Source: Oscillospiraceae bacterium
Lineage (GTDB): Bacteria; Bacillota; Clostridia; Oscillospirales; Acutalibacteraceae
Length of the DNA: 43,921 nucleotides
Direction: 5' to 3'
Assembly (NCBI GenBank): GCA_029098185.1
Contig: JAQXNV010000038.1
Span: 1-43,921 of the forward strand
This document shows, in pieces, positions 1 to 10,033 of the stretch. The notes below the pieces were generated by a model, which did not search any database, was not told the origin of the DNA, and saw nothing but the letters and a program-made list of their open reading frames with translations. Numbering within the stretch: position 1 is the first letter of the stretch; each line of letters begins with the position of its first letter. The position numbers and the translations under genes were made by a program.

Positions 1-1796
1 CGGCTCTGGTGCTGGCCCATAACAAAACGCTGGCGGCTCAGCTTTGCGGCGAGTTTAAAGCATTTTTCCCCCACAATGCCGTAGAATATTTTGTGTCCTA
101 TTACGATTACTATCAGCCGGAAGCCTATGTTGCCACCACGGATACGTATATCGAAAAGGATTCCGCCATCAACGATGAGATCGACAAACTGCGCCACTCA
201 GCCACAACGGCCCTTTCCGAGCGGCGGGATGTGATCATCGTGGCCAGCGTGTCCTGCATCTATAGCTTGGGCAACCCTATCGACTATCGGACCATGGTGA
301 TCTCCCTGCGGCCGGGCATGGAGAAAAGTCGGGACGAGTTGCTGCACAAGCTGGTCGAGCTGCAATATGAGCGCAACGACATCGACTTTACCCGCAATCG
401 GTTCCGGGTGCGGGGCGATGTGGTGGAGATCTTCCCGGCAGAATCCAATGACCGGGTGATCCGGGTAGAATTTTTCGGCGATGAGATCGACCGCATCAGT
501 GAGATCAACCCCCTGACCGGAGAACTGCGGGCGGTGCTAAAGCACGCTGCCATTTACCCGGCCAGCCACTATATCGTGCCGCGGGAAAAGATGAACCGGG
601 CTGTGCGAGAGATCGAAGCAGAGCTGGAAGAGCGGGTGCGCTATTTTAAAGCAAACGACAAGCTCATCGAAGCCCAGCGCATCGAGCAGCGGACCCACTA
701 CGACATTGAGATGCTCCAGGAGATCGGCTTTTGCAAGGGCATTGAGAATTATTCCCGTGTGCTGGCGGGCCGCAAGCCGGGCGAGCCGCCGTATACGCTG
801 CTGGATTATTTCCCGGAGGATTTTATCGTCTTTGTCGATGAATCCCATGTGACACTGCCCCAGACCCGCTCCATGTATGCCGGCGACCGGGCACGGAAAA
901 CATCGCTCATCGACTATGGGTTCCGGCTGCCATCAGCCTATGATAACCGGCCGCTGAATTTTGACGAATTTTACAGCCATGTGAAGCAAGGTATCTTTGT
1001 CAGCGCCACACCCGGCGACTTTGAGCTGGAACGGTCGACGCAGGTGGTGGAACAGGTGATCCGTCCCACCGGCCTGCTGGATCCGGAAATTTTTGTCAAG
1101 CCATCAGAAGGGCAGATCGACGACCTCATTTCCGAGATCAATGTCCGTGTTGCCCGGAAGGAACGCACCCTCATCACAACGCTGACGAAAAAGATGGCTG
1201 AGGATCTGACAGCCTACCTGGAAAATGTGGGCATCCGGGTCCGCTATATGCACCACGATGTGGATACGGTGGAACGGATGGAGATCATTCGGGATCTGCG
1301 TCTGGGGACATTCGATGTGCTGGTGGGCATCAACCTGCTGCGGGAGGGGCTGGATATTCCGGAAGTCTCTCTCGTGGCTATTCTGGATGCGGACAAAGAA
1401 GGTTTTTTGCGGTCGGAACGGTCGTTGATCCAGACCATTGGCCGTGCCGCCCGAAACGCTGACGGCAAGGTGATCCTTTATGCCGATACGGTGACGCCGT
1501 CCATGGAAAAGGCTATCCGGGAAACAGAGCGCCGCCGAGCCATTCAGCAGGCGTATAATGCGGAACATCATATCGTACCGAAAACCATCCAGAAAGACGT
1601 TTCGGAGATTTTGGAGATCTCCACCCATCAGGAGGAGAAAACGTCGAAGCAGAAAGGAAAGAAACTGTCTGCCTCAGAGCGGAAGCGGATGATCGAGCAG
1701 TTGACGAAAGAAATGAAAAATGCCGCCAAGCTGCTGGAATTTGAACACGCAGCATATTTGCGGGATAAGATCAAGGAGCTGGAGGACCAGCAGTAG
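1..1796 (+). CDS. uvrB: UvrABC excinuclease subunit B, 5'-truncated by the window
   Basis: UvrB is the DNA-damage-verifying helicase-like subunit of nucleotide excision repair; it is loaded by UvrA and recruits UvrC. The reading frame is already open at base 3, and the first visible residues ([11 protein letters not shown]) lie just after Walker A. About 70 N-terminal residues, including the P-loop and the start codon, are therefore outside the window. Visible hallmarks are the beta-hairpin region ([11 protein letters not shown]), the DESH box in [14 protein letters not shown], the SATPGDFE motif, the QTIGRAARN motif of helicase domain 2, and the C-terminal UVR coiled-coil motif ([19 protein letters not shown]) that contacts UvrC. 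uvrA follows 11 bases downstream, the usual Firmicute order. An upstream LexA box cannot be checked here. Confidence 0.97.
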   Translation, partial: ALVLAHNKTLAAQLCGEFKAFFPHNAVEYFVSYYDYYQPEAYVATTDTYIEKDSAINDEIDKLRHSATTALSERRDVIIVASVSCIYSLGNPIDYRTMVISLRPGMEKSRDELLHKLVELQYERNDIDFTRNRFRVRGDVVEIFPAESNDRVIRVEFFGDEIDRISEINPLTGELRAVLKHAAIYPASHYIVPREKMNRAVREIEAELEERVRYFKANDKLIEAQRIEQRTHYDIEMLQEIGFCKGIENYSRVLAGRKPGEPPYTLLDYFPEDFIVFVDESHVTLPQTRSMYAGDRARKTSLIDYGFRLPSAYDNRPLNFDEFYSHVKQGIFVSATPGDFELERSTQVVEQVIRPTGLLDPEIFVKPSEGQIDDLISEINVRVARKERTLITTLTKKMAEDLTAYLENVGIRVRYMHHDVDTVERMEIIRDLRLGTFDVLVGINLLREGLDIPEVSLVAILDADKEGFLRSERSLIQTIGRAARNADGKVILYADTVTPSMEKAIRETERRRAIQQAYNAEHHIVPKTIQKDVSEILEISTHQEEKTSKQKGKKLSASERKRMIEQLTKEMKNAAKLLEFEHAAYLRDKIKELEDQQ

Positions 1797-1807
1797 GAGG
1801 AAACACC

Positions 1808-4630
1808 ATGAGCAGCATGAAGGACATTGTGGTAAAAGGCGCCAGGGAGCACAATCTGCAAAACATCGATGTGACGATCCCGCGGGACAAGCTGGTGGTC
1901 ATTACGGGATTATCGGGTTCGGGCAAATCGTCTCTGGCCTTTGATACCATTTATGCCGAGGGACAGCGCCGCTATGTAGAGTCTTTGTCGTCTTACGCCC
2001 GCCAGTTTTTGGGACAGATGGAAAAGCCCGATGTAGATGCCATCGAAGGGTTATCGCCGGCCATTTCCATCGACCAGAAAACAACGTCGAAAAATCCCCG
2101 TTCTACCGTGGGCACCGTCACGGAAATCTACGACTATCTTCGCTTACTGTATGCCAGAGTCGGCGTTCCCCATTGTCCCGTCTGCGGCAAGGAGATCAAG
2201 CAGCAGACAGTGGACCAGATCGTCGATCAGGTGATGGCGCTGCCGGAGGGCAGCAAGATCCAGATTTTGTCGCCGATCATCCGGGGCAAAAAGGGCGAGC
2301 ATCGCAAAGAGCTGGACAATGCCCGGAAGAGCGGCTTTGTCAGAGTGCGTGTGGACGGCATTATGTATGATCTTTCTGAGGAGATCAAGCTGGAGAAGAA
2401 CAAAAAACACACCATAGAGGTCATCGTGGACCGCCTTGTGGTAAAGGATTCCGTCATGTCCCGGCTGTCCGATTCCGTAGAAACAGCATCCCACCTTTCC
2501 GGCGGTCTTGTGGTGGTCAATGTGGTCGGCGGGGAAGATCTGACCTTTTCCCAGAATTACGCCTGTCCAGAACACGGCTTCAGCATGGAAAAGCTGACGC
2601 CCCGGATGTTTTCCTTTAATAATCCCTTTGGCGCTTGCCCGGAATGTACCGGACTAGGTGTTTCCATGAAGATCGATCCCAACTTGATTTTGCCGGACCG
2701 CCGGTTATCCATCAATAAAGGCGGTCTCAAGGCCAGCGGCTGGGCCATGGAGGGCAATACCATTGCGTCCATGTATTTAAACGGTCTGGCAAAGCATTAT
2801 CATTTTTCTCTCGATACCCCGATCGGGGAGCTGCCAGAGGAGATCATTGACATTCTCCTCTATGGCACCAAAGGCGAAAAGATCGAGCTGGAGCGCACCG
2901 GCGCCTATGGCAAAGGGGTCTACAGCCAACCCTTTGAGGGGATCATCACCAATTTGGAGCGGCGGTTCCGGGAGACCCAAAGCAGTTGGATCAAGGAGGA
3001 GATCGAATCGTATATGATGGCCGTGCCCTGTAAAGCTTGCGGCGGGCGGAGGCTGTCAAAGGAAAGTTTATCGGTCACCGTCGGCGGCATCAACATCAGT
3101 CAGTTTTGCGATAAATCCATTACGGATGCCCTAGGCTTTCTCGATACCCTGGAACTGACCGGCCGCAACTTGATGATCGCCGAACCGATCCTCAAGGAGA
3201 TCCGGGAGCGGCTGGGCTTTTTACAAAGCGTCGGCTTGGAATATCTCACCTTGTCTCGGTCCTCTGGAACGCTGTCGGGCGGCGAGAGCCAGCGCATCCG
3301 ATTAGCCACACAGATCGGTTCTTCACTCATGGGCGTGCTGTATATTTTGGACGAACCCAGTATCGGTTTGCACCAGCGGGACAACGATAAGCTGCTGGGA
3401 ACGCTGAAACGATTACGGGATCTGGGAAACACGGTCATCGTGGTGGAGCACGATGAGGAAACGATGCTGGCGGCAGACCATATTGTCGATATTGGTCCCG
3501 GTGCCGGTGTTCATGGCGGCAAGGTGATCTATAACGGCCCAGCTAAGGACATCGTCCATTGTGAGGAATCGATCACGGGACAATATCTCAGCGGCAAAAA
3601 GAAAGTGGAGGTTCCTGCGCATCGCCGTCCCGGCAATGGGAAATTTCTGAAGATCGTCGGCGCCAAGGAGAACAACCTGCAAAATATTACCGTCAAGATC
3701 CCCCTGGGCACCTTTACCTGCGTGACGGGGATCTCCGGCTCCGGTAAATCCTCCCTGGTCAATGAGGTGCTGTATAAGCATCTGGCGTCAGCGCTCAACG
3801 GCGCCCGGCCACGGCCCGGCAAATTTAAAGAGATCCAGGGGCTGGAGCATCTGGATAAGGTGATCCAGATCAACCAGTCGCCCATTGGCCGGACACCCCG
3901 CTCTAATCCGGCAACGTATACGGGACTGTTTACCGATATTCGAGAGTTGTTCGCTTCTACCCAGGAAGCGAAAATGCGCGGCTTTACGCCGGGACGGTTC
4001 TCCTTTAACGTAAAGGGCGGCCGCTGTGAAGCCTGTCAGGGTGACGGCATTTTGAAGATCGAGATGCACTTTTTGCCGGATGTCTATGTTCCCTGCGATC
4101 TTTGCAAGGGAAAACGGTATAATCGGGAAACGCTGGAAGTAACCTATAAGGGCAAGAATATCAGCGATGTGCTGGAGATGACCGTAGAGGAGGGGCTGGA
4201 ATTTTTCTCCAATCTGCCGAAGATCAAGCGAAAGCTGCAAACGCTTTACGATGTAGGCCTCAACTATATCAAGATCGGTCAGTCCTCCACTACGCTGTCC
4301 GGCGGCGAGGCTCAGCGGGTCAAGCTGGCAACGGAGCTTTCCAAGCGCTCTACTGGCAGGACGATCTACATTCTGGACGAGCCGACTACAGGTCTGCATA
4401 TTGCTGATGTACACCGGCTCATTGATGTGCTGCAAAAGCTGGTGGATATGGGGAACACGGTCCTTGTCATCGAGCACAATCTGGACCTCATCAAGACAGC
4501 GGATTACCTGATCGACCTGGGGCCGGAAGGCGGCAGCAAGGGCGGCACCGTCGTCGCTGCTGGCACACCGGAAGAGGTGGCAGCAGTAGAGGCATCTTAC
4601 ACGGGGCAATACCTGAAAAAACTACTGTGA
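1808..4630 (+). CDS. uvrA: UvrABC excinuclease subunit A
   Basis: This is the damage-sensing ABC-type ATPase dimer of nucleotide excision repair. At 940 residues it is full length. Both ATPase modules are present: Walker [10 protein letters not shown] near residue 33 and GISGSGKSS in the second half, with ABC signatures LSGGESQR and LSGGEAQR and Walker B/D-loop segments [10 protein letters not shown] and [10 protein letters not shown]. Zinc-binding cysteine pairs are visible (CPVCG, CPECTG/CKACGG, CEACQG/CDLCKG). The ATG at 1808 follows the GGAGGAAAC ribosome site that overlaps the uvrB stop, so the two genes form an operon. Nothing is missing. A small inverted repeat (TTTGACG/CGTCAAA, 4632-4649) follows the stop but has no T-run. 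Confidence 0.98.
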   Translation: MSSMKDIVVKGAREHNLQNIDVTIPRDKLVVITGLSGSGKSSLAFDTIYAEGQRRYVESLSSYARQFLGQMEKPDVDAIEGLSPAISIDQKTTSKNPRSTVGTVTEIYDYLRLLYARVGVPHCPVCGKEIKQQTVDQIVDQVMALPEGSKIQILSPIIRGKKGEHRKELDNARKSGFVRVRVDGIMYDLSEEIKLEKNKKHTIEVIVDRLVVKDSVMSRLSDSVETASHLSGGLVVVNVVGGEDLTFSQNYACPEHGFSMEKLTPRMFSFNNPFGACPECTGLGVSMKIDPNLILPDRRLSINKGGLKASGWAMEGNTIASMYLNGLAKHYHFSLDTPIGELPEEIIDILLYGTKGEKIELERTGAYGKGVYSQPFEGIITNLERRFRETQSSWIKEEIESYMMAVPCKACGGRRLSKESLSVTVGGINISQFCDKSITDALGFLDTLELTGRNLMIAEPILKEIRERLGFLQSVGLEYLTLSRSSGTLSGGESQRIRLATQIGSSLMGVLYILDEPSIGLHQRDNDKLLGTLKRLRDLGNTVIVVEHDEETMLAADHIVDIGPGAGVHGGKVIYNGPAKDIVHCEESITGQYLSGKKKVEVPAHRRPGNGKFLKIVGAKENNLQNITVKIPLGTFTCVTGISGSGKSSLVNEVLYKHLASALNGARPRPGKFKEIQGLEHLDKVIQINQSPIGRTPRSNPATYTGLFTDIRELFASTQEAKMRGFTPGRFSFNVKGGRCEACQGDGILKIEMHFLPDVYVPCDLCKGKRYNRETLEVTYKGKNISDVLEMTVEEGLEFFSNLPKIKRKLQTLYDVGLNYIKIGQSSTTLSGGEAQRVKLATELSKRSTGRTIYILDEPTTGLHIADVHRLIDVLQKLVDMGNTVLVIEHNLDLIKTADYLIDLGPEGGSKGGTVVAAGTPEEVAAVEASYTGQYLKKLL

Positions 4631-4697
4631 TTTTGACGAAAACGTCAAAGATTTGGCGGAGATAAGGCAAAAGCGACAAATGTTTACAGTCTGTTAA

Positions 4698-4726
4698 TTA
4701 ACTGTAGGCGCAAAATGTAGTAGAAT
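4698..4726 (+). promoter_or_regulatory. Sigma-A-type promoter for the DUF5685/J-domain genes
   Basis: TTAACT (4698-4703) and TAGAAT (4721-4726) are separated by exactly 17 bases in an AT-rich gap, about 30 bases before the TTG start of the next gene. Confidence 0.6.
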
Positions 4727-4757
4727 ATTTCTATATGATTTCGAGGATGGTTGTGCT

Positions 4758-5636
4758 TTGTTTGGTTACATCAAACCGCTAACTGGGGAGCTTTTGGTCA
4801 AGGAAAGCGAACAGTACAAAAGTGTGTATTGCAGTCTGTGCAAGGCGCTGGGCACATATTACGGCAGGATCGCCCGTATGACGCTCAGCTATGACTGTAC
4901 CTTTTTGGCGCTGTTTTCCCTGGGATTACAGCCGGCGTGTACCGGTTTTCACAAAGGGCGCTGCACCTGTAATCCCTTAAAGCGCTGCACCTTCTGCACA
5001 CAGAACACAGAAGCGCTGCACTTACCGGCAGCACTGTCGGTCATCACCATGTACTATAAGCTCCAGGATGACCGGGCGGATAAGGGCTTCTGGAAAAAAG
5101 TGCGCGCTGTTTGTCTGATGCCCCTGGCCCGACGTCCGTTTCGGAAAGCCAGCCGGGATTATCCGGCGCTGGCCGAAGCGCTGGCCAAAATGGGGCAGGA
5201 GCAGCGTGCCATAGAGCGGGAAGCGTCGCCGTCTATGGATGCCTGCGCCGAGCCGACAGCACAGATGTTGTCCACGGTGTTCCGCCTGCTGGCCAATACA
5301 GAAACAGAACAGCGGATCTTCGAAACCATCGGCTACTTTTTGGGCAAATGGATCTATGGGATGGATGCCGCCGACGATTTGGAGGACGACCTGCAAAAGG
5401 GCGCGTTCAACCCGTTGATTTCCAAACTGGAGCTGACCAAAACAGCCGCTCCGGAAGCGTTGCAGCAGGCCAAAGCGTACTGTAACGGCACACTGAATCT
5501 GTGTGTGTCGCAGTTGATCGCTTCTGTGCGATTGGTCTCGTTTCACCATTTTGGGCCGATAATCCGCAACATTGTGGAACAGGGACTGCCGGATATGCAG
5601 CGGACCTTACTGTTTAAAAAGGAGAAAGACACATGA
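4758..5636 (+). CDS. DUF5685 family protein
   Basis: A 292-residue cytosolic protein of the DUF5685 family, whose biochemical role is unknown. The family N-terminus MFGYIKPLTGEL is intact, which supports the TTG start at 4758 with an AGGA ribosome site about ten bases upstream. Two conserved-looking patches stand out. One is a cluster of seven Cys residues (CTGFHKGRCTC, CNPLKRCTFC; residues ~55-85) with spacing suited to metal binding. The other is an acidic stretch YGMDAADDLEDDL (residues ~195-210). Together with the helical sequence this faintly recalls isoprenoid-synthase folds, which is only an impression. The stop codon overlaps the J-domain gene by four bases, so the products are probably made and used together. 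Confidence 0.8.
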   Translation: MFGYIKPLTGELLVKESEQYKSVYCSLCKALGTYYGRIARMTLSYDCTFLALFSLGLQPACTGFHKGRCTCNPLKRCTFCTQNTEALHLPAALSVITMYYKLQDDRADKGFWKKVRAVCLMPLARRPFRKASRDYPALAEALAKMGQEQRAIEREASPSMDACAEPTAQMLSTVFRLLANTETEQRIFETIGYFLGKWIYGMDAADDLEDDLQKGAFNPLISKLELTKTAAPEALQQAKAYCNGTLNLCVSQLIASVRLVSFHHFGPIIRNIVEQGLPDMQRTLLFKKEKDT

Positions 5637-6289
5637 CCGACCCTTACAAAATCCTTGAGATTTCCCCTAACGCCACAGATGAGGAGGTAAAGGAAGCCTA
5701 CCGGAAGATGGCGAAAAAATACCATCCGGACAATTATGCAGGCAGTCCTCTGGCCGATCTGGCCAACGAGAAGATGAAAGAAGTCAACGAGGCGTATGAC
5801 CAGATCATCAGCCAGCGAAAGCAGGCAAAAAACGGCGGCCAAAGCGGTAATGCCGGCGGCTATAGCGCTTATGGCTACGGCACCGGTTATACCGGCAGCA
5901 GCTCCAGCAGCAATTCCAGCTTTACCGATGTGCGCAATTTGATCAACAACAACCGTATCGCTGACGCAGAGCAGATCCTCAACGGCGTACCCCAGGATCA
6001 GCGCAATGCCGAGTGGTATTTTCTCAAAGGCACCGTACTGTACAAGCGAGGCTGGATGGACGAAGCATATCAGCATTTTTCCGCAGCCGTGCAGATGGAC
6101 CCCAACAATATGGAATACCGCATGGCGTTCAATCAGGTCAGCAATCAGCGCAACGGTGCTTATGGCGGCTATAATCCAGGTATGCAGCAAAACAGAAGCG
6201 GCTGTGGCGCCTGCGACGTCTGCTCCTCGCTGATGTGTGCCGACTGCTGTTGTGAGTGCTTTGGCGGTGACTTGATCCGCTGCTGTTAA
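5633..6289 (+). CDS. J-domain (DnaJ-like) protein with TPR-like segment and Cys-rich tail
   Basis: This 218-residue protein starts with a complete J domain: helix II with KKY, then HPD at residues 31-33, which stimulates Hsp70 ATPase. A Gly/Ser/Tyr-rich linker (~65-95) follows. Next is a helical repeat segment (~100-165) with a TPR-like pattern (AEWYFLKGTVLYKRGWMDEA). The last ~30 residues hold ten Cys. It lacks the DnaJ zinc-finger and C-terminal peptide-binding domains, so it is a specialised co-chaperone and not DnaJ. The ATG overlaps the DUF5685 stop (ATGA), implying translational coupling. The Cys tail could bind metal or be S-acylated; neither can be decided from sequence. Confidence 0.88.
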   Translation: MTDPYKILEISPNATDEEVKEAYRKMAKKYHPDNYAGSPLADLANEKMKEVNEAYDQIISQRKQAKNGGQSGNAGGYSAYGYGTGYTGSSSSSNSSFTDVRNLINNNRIADAEQILNGVPQDQRNAEWYFLKGTVLYKRGWMDEAYQHFSAAVQMDPNNMEYRMAFNQVSNQRNGAYGGYNPGMQQNRSGCGACDVCSSLMCADCCCECFGGDLIRCC

Positions 6290-6299
6290 GGGGGAAGCT

Positions 6300-6836
6300 A
6301 TGAATCGTACAGTTCAGATTGCGTTTTGCGGCATTACTGCCGCGCTCAGTACCGTCATTATGTTAATCGCCGGTGTAGTGCCAACGGCTTCCTATGCGCT
6401 GCCGGCACTGGCCGGCGTGATGGCGGTTGCTGTGGTGGTGGAGTTCAATGTTGGCTGGGCATTTGGCGTGTTTGCCGTGACAGCAGGGCTTTCTCTGCTG
6501 TTGGTGCCCGATAAAAAAGCTGTATTGCTCTACTTATTTTTCTTTGGCTACTATCCTATTTTAAAGGCGCTGATCGAGCGCATCAAGATCAAGATCGTCG
6601 CTTATCTGGTGAAATTTGCCATCTTTAACGCTGCTGTCATCGGCGCGTATTTTGTGGCCTTATGGCTGCTGGCTTTACCCGCTGATGCCTTTGTGCTCTT
6701 TGGCGTCAGCATCCCGTGGGTACTGCTCATTGTGGCCAATGCCATCTTTGCCATTTACGATTTTGCGCTGTCCGGATTGGTAGTGCTGTACTATAAACGA
6801 CTGCATCCGATTTTTTCCAATTGGCTGCACAAATAA
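6300..6836 (+). CDS. Small integral membrane protein, unknown function
   Basis: A 178-residue hydrophobic protein with about five predicted membrane helices and a short basic C-terminus. Residues ~1-50 are nearly continuous hydrophobic sequence rich in Ala and Val, and a conserved-looking FFGYYPILKALIE loop sits near the middle. I do not recognise a characterised family. Size and topology resemble the substrate-binding S components of ECF vitamin transporters, but no specific S-component motif is seen, so this is only a possibility. It starts 10 bases after the J-domain gene behind a GGGGGAAG ribosome site, and murT follows 23 bases later. It is therefore likely co-transcribed with both. Confidence 0.7.
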   Translation: MNRTVQIAFCGITAALSTVIMLIAGVVPTASYALPALAGVMAVAVVVEFNVGWAFGVFAVTAGLSLLLVPDKKAVLLYLFFFGYYPILKALIERIKIKIVAYLVKFAIFNAAVIGAYFVALWLLALPADAFVLFGVSIPWVLLIVANAIFAIYDFALSGLVVLYYKRLHPIFSNWLHK

Positions 6837-6859
6837 CATGATATTTGGGGGAACGTTTG

Positions 6860-8230
6860 ATGGGTCTTAGAACCACATTGTCTGTTTTGGCGTGCAAGAC
6901 AAGCTGTGCGCTGCTGCGGAAATTGAAAAAGGGCGGCACGACGACGCCCGGTAAAATCGCGCTGAAGGTGTATCCGGAGGTGCTGCGGGATCTGGCCAAG
7001 GGCGTCAATGTCACTGTGGTGACGGGCACCAACGGCAAAACGACCACCTCCCGGATGATCGACGAAGCCATGGAGGAGGCGGGGCTACACTATTTCGCCA
7101 ACCGTTCCGGCGCCAATCTGCTGAGCGGCATCGTGACGATCTTCTGCCAAAACGCGTGGCTTTCCGGCAAATGTCGGGAGCGTCATGCCCTGATCGAATG
7201 TGACGAGGCAGCCTTTCGGGTGGTCAGCAAATATCTGGACGCCAAATGCGTTGTGGTGACCAATGTTTTCCGGGACCAACTGGACCGGTATGGCGAGATC
7301 AGCCACACCATCGACTTGATCACAGAGGGCATCAAAAACTCTCCCGATGCGGTGGTGTGCCTCAATGCCGACTGCTCCATGACGTCGTCGATTGCCCAGA
7401 GAGTGCCCAATAAGGTGATTTATTTTGGCGTAGATACCCCGATTTACGAAAACACGAAGCCGGAACTTTCCGATGCGCCATACTGTATCCACTGCAAGAG
7501 CGAGTACAAATATGAATATGTCACCTACGGCCATCTGGGCGGGTTCTACTGCGAGAAATGCGGTTATCGCCGCCAGGACACCCAGGTCTCGGCGGAGAAG
7601 GTCCTGACAGCCGGCGCGGATTACTCCGATATTCGCTTAAAGCTGATGGACAAGTCCTATGACTGCCGCATCAATCTGCCCGGCGGCTATAACATCTATA
7701 ACGCGGTCTCAGCAGCAGCAGCCTGTAAAGTCATGGGGATCCCCGATGAGACCATCGTCAGATCCCTAGGCAAGTTCCATTGTGGTTTTGGCCGTATGGA
7801 AAAGGTGGATATTCACGGGACAAGCGTGCGGATGATCCTGGTGAAAAATCCAACCGGCTGCAATCAGGCACTCAGCTTTGTGACCAATGTGCAGGAACCA
7901 ACGACGCTGGTTTTTGCGCTCAACGACCGTTATGCGGACAGCACCGACGTTTCCTGGATCTGGGACGTCGACTACGCTAAGATCTGCGGCATGGGGACGC
8001 ATCTTCGCAAGATTTACGTCACCGGCATCCGGGCCGACGATATGGCAGTCCGGTTAAAATATGACGGCGTCCCCGCAGACCAGATCATCAAAGAGAAGGA
8101 TTACGACCGACTGTTTGAGAAGCTGCTGGCGGAAAAGGGCAATGTGTGCATTTTGCCGACCTACACGGCCATGCTGGAGCTGCGGGGCAAGATCAGTAAG
8201 CTGACCGAGATCAAGGATTTCTGGGAATAA
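6860..8230 (+). CDS. murT: Lipid II isoglutaminyl synthase, Mur-ligase subunit MurT
   Basis: MurT with GatD amidates the alpha-carboxyl of D-Glu in lipid II, using glutamine-derived ammonia and ATP. I place the start at the ATG at 6860, six bases after the GGGGGAAC ribosome site; an upstream in-frame TTG has no site. The 456 residues show the Mur-ligase P-loop GTNGKTTT (56-63) and a four-Cys zinc ribbon inserted in the middle domain (C209, C212, C231, C234) typical of MurT. The C-terminal MurT domain (DUF1727 in older naming) carries DVSWIWDVD, which corresponds to the region with the catalytic Asp. gatD begins 13 bases downstream, the universal partner arrangement. Confidence 0.95.
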   Translation: MGLRTTLSVLACKTSCALLRKLKKGGTTTPGKIALKVYPEVLRDLAKGVNVTVVTGTNGKTTTSRMIDEAMEEAGLHYFANRSGANLLSGIVTIFCQNAWLSGKCRERHALIECDEAAFRVVSKYLDAKCVVVTNVFRDQLDRYGEISHTIDLITEGIKNSPDAVVCLNADCSMTSSIAQRVPNKVIYFGVDTPIYENTKPELSDAPYCIHCKSEYKYEYVTYGHLGGFYCEKCGYRRQDTQVSAEKVLTAGADYSDIRLKLMDKSYDCRINLPGGYNIYNAVSAAAACKVMGIPDETIVRSLGKFHCGFGRMEKVDIHGTSVRMILVKNPTGCNQALSFVTNVQEPTTLVFALNDRYADSTDVSWIWDVDYAKICGMGTHLRKIYVTGIRADDMAVRLKYDGVPADQIIKEKDYDRLFEKLLAEKGNVCILPTYTAMLELRGKISKLTEIKDFWE

Positions 8231-8243
8231 GGAGGGGCAGAAA

Positions 8244-8975
8244 ATGCAGGATTACGAAATCAAAATTTGCCACCTTTATCCGGATATTCTGAACCTGTAC
8301 GGAGACAGAGGCAATATTATCGCCATGCAGCGCCGGCTGGAATGGCGGGGCATCCGGGCTACCGTTACCGACATCAATGTGCACCAGACCTTTTGCTGGC
8401 AGGATTACGATTTGTTTTTCATCGGCGGCGGACAGGATTTTGAGCAGGAAATTTTGATGCAGGACATCCATTCCGGAAAAGGAGAAGCCATCCGGGAAGC
8501 GGTGGAAGCGGGGAAGGTGTTCCTGGCCATCTGCGGCGGCTACCAGCTCCTGGGCAATTATTACGAGACTTGGGACGGCAAGCGGATGGATTTCATCGGC
8601 GCTGTCGACCTGTATACAAAGGGCGCCAAAGACCGGATGATCGGCAACTATCTTTTCCAGATGGAGGATGGCACAAAGGTCGTAGCTTTTGAGAACCACT
8701 CTGGCCGGACCTATCTGGGCCAGGGCGTGAAGCCTCTGGGCACCGTGCTCTATGGCGGCGGCAACAACGGGCAGGACGGCACGGAAGGCGCCCGGTACAA
8801 GAATGTATTTGGCACCTACGGCCACGGTTCTCTGCTGCCAAAGAACCCGGCATTGTGCGATCAGATCCTGAGTTTGGCCGTAGAAGCAAAATATCCCGGC
8901 AAAAAGCTCTTGCCATTAAACGATACGTTAGAGCAGGAAGCAAACCAGTATATGGTGGATCGGCTTTCGAAATAA
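8244..8975 (+). CDS. gatD: Lipid II isoglutaminyl synthase, glutaminase subunit GatD
   Basis: This class I (triad) glutamine amidotransferase supplies ammonia to MurT. The nucleophile elbow is AICGGYQLLG with C97, and the catalytic His is probably H194 in YGHGSLLPKNP. The oxyanion-loop region FIGGGQDFEQE lies near residue 60. Its 243 residues are normal for GatD. It resembles CobB/CobQ amidotransferases, but the adjacent murT and the absence of cobalamin genes settle the role. The ATG at 8244 follows a GGAGGGG ribosome site. A strong terminator ends the unit right after the stop. Confidence 0.95.
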   Translation: MQDYEIKICHLYPDILNLYGDRGNIIAMQRRLEWRGIRATVTDINVHQTFCWQDYDLFFIGGGQDFEQEILMQDIHSGKGEAIREAVEAGKVFLAICGGYQLLGNYYETWDGKRMDFIGAVDLYTKGAKDRMIGNYLFQMEDGTKVVAFENHSGRTYLGQGVKPLGTVLYGGGNNGQDGTEGARYKNVFGTYGHGSLLPKNPALCDQILSLAVEAKYPGKKLLPLNDTLEQEANQYMVDRLSK

Positions 8976-8981
8976 GGTGTG

Positions 8982-9010
8982 AAGTCCCTGTGTGCACAGG
9001 GACTTTTTTA
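8982..9010 (+). terminator. Intrinsic terminator after gatD
   Basis: A perfect inverted repeat, AAGTCCCTGTG (8982-8992) with CACAGGGACTT (8995-9005), runs straight into a T-run. It separates the murT-gatD unit from the RpiR-type regulator. Confidence 0.93.
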
Positions 9011-9075
9011 TGGCTGAAAATGCAATTCCCGGGGCGAAAACTTGCAAAAATTACAAGAGATTACGGTTTTTTCAC

Positions 9076-9104
9076 TTGCTTTTTGCAGGAAATCCAACTA
9101 CAAT
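9076..9104 (+). promoter_or_regulatory. Sigma-A-type promoter upstream of the RpiR-family regulator
   Basis: TTGCTT (9076-9081), a 17-base spacer and TACAAT (9099-9104). It lies between the gatD terminator and the regulator start, so it probably opens the 9153-11964 transcription unit. Confidence 0.75.
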
Positions 9105-9152
9105 AGGAATATGTGAGCAAAAAACTATCAGATACAAAGAGGGATTTTCTTT

Positions 9153-10025
9153 ATGAACAGCCAGGTCACAGAACGGATCAAGCGGAAAATGGCGACATTT
9201 TCCAAAGGGCAAAAACGCATCGCCCAGTATATTTTGGAGCACTCTGACAAGGTGGCGTTTATGACGGCTTCTAAGCTGGGAACGACCGTCGGCGTCAGCG
9301 AATCGACGGTGGTGCGGTTTGCCACAGAGATCGGCTATGCCGGCTACCCCGAGCTGCAAAAAGCGGTGCAGGAGATGATCCGCAATAAAATGACATCGCT
9401 GCAGCGCTTGGAAATGGCGGCTAATCTTCACGATCCGGGCCACGTTCTGGACAACGTCCTGAACCACGACATTGAGGTCATCCGGCAGACGTTGGAGGAG
9501 ACCTGCCGCCATTCCTTTTATCGCGCGGCAGAAGCGATCTCTGAGGCGCGGAAGGTCTACATCATCGGTGCCAGAAGTTCTCAGGCATTGGCCACGTTTC
9601 TGTCTTATTATCTCAACTTTATCGTGGAAAATCTGGTGACGATCAACGTGACCAGCACCGATGAGATCCTGGAGCAGATGATCCGCATCGATCAGAACGA
9701 CGCTGTGATTGGCATCAGCTTTCCGCGCTATTCCACAAAGGTCATCAAGGCGCTGGACTTTGCGTCCTCCCGGGGGGCAAAGGTGGTGGCCATTACAGAT
9801 AGCGCCGTGTCGCCCTTGTCGGAGTCGGCAGATTATCTTCTGTTGGCCCGCAGCGATATGGCATCCTTTGTGGATACGCTGGTGGCGCCATTGAGCTTGA
9901 TCAATGCGCTGATCATCGCCGTGGCCATCAAGAAAAAAGACGAGGTGGCAGATCTGTTTGAAAAGCTGGAGGATATTTGGGATGCCTACGGCGTATACGA
10001 GAAAGTGGAAGACCGGTCAAATTGA
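9153..10025 (+). CDS. MurR/RpiR family transcriptional regulator
   Basis: A 290-residue DNA-binding regulator with an N-terminal HTH_6 domain (residues ~1-80, motif TASKLGTTVGVSESTVVRFATEIG) and a C-terminal SIS sugar-isomerase-fold domain (~125-265; KVYIIGARSSQA, VIGISFPRYS, VVAITDS). Members sense phosphosugars, often amino-sugar or MurNAc phosphates, and control nearby sugar-use genes. No such catabolic genes adjoin it here; its neighbour is a flavoprotein, so the ligand is unknown. The next gene begins eight bases downstream, indicating co-transcription. Confidence 0.9.
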   Translation: MNSQVTERIKRKMATFSKGQKRIAQYILEHSDKVAFMTASKLGTTVGVSESTVVRFATEIGYAGYPELQKAVQEMIRNKMTSLQRLEMAANLHDPGHVLDNVLNHDIEVIRQTLEETCRHSFYRAAEAISEARKVYIIGARSSQALATFLSYYLNFIVENLVTINVTSTDEILEQMIRIDQNDAVIGISFPRYSTKVIKALDFASSRGAKVVAITDSAVSPLSESADYLLLARSDMASFVDTLVAPLSLINALIIAVAIKKKDEVADLFEKLEDIWDAYGVYEKVEDRSN

Positions 10026-10033
10026 GGGATGTT

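Noticed and set aside
4632-4649. Terminator after uvrA
   Set aside because: TTTGACG/CGTCAAA forms a short stem but no T-run follows.
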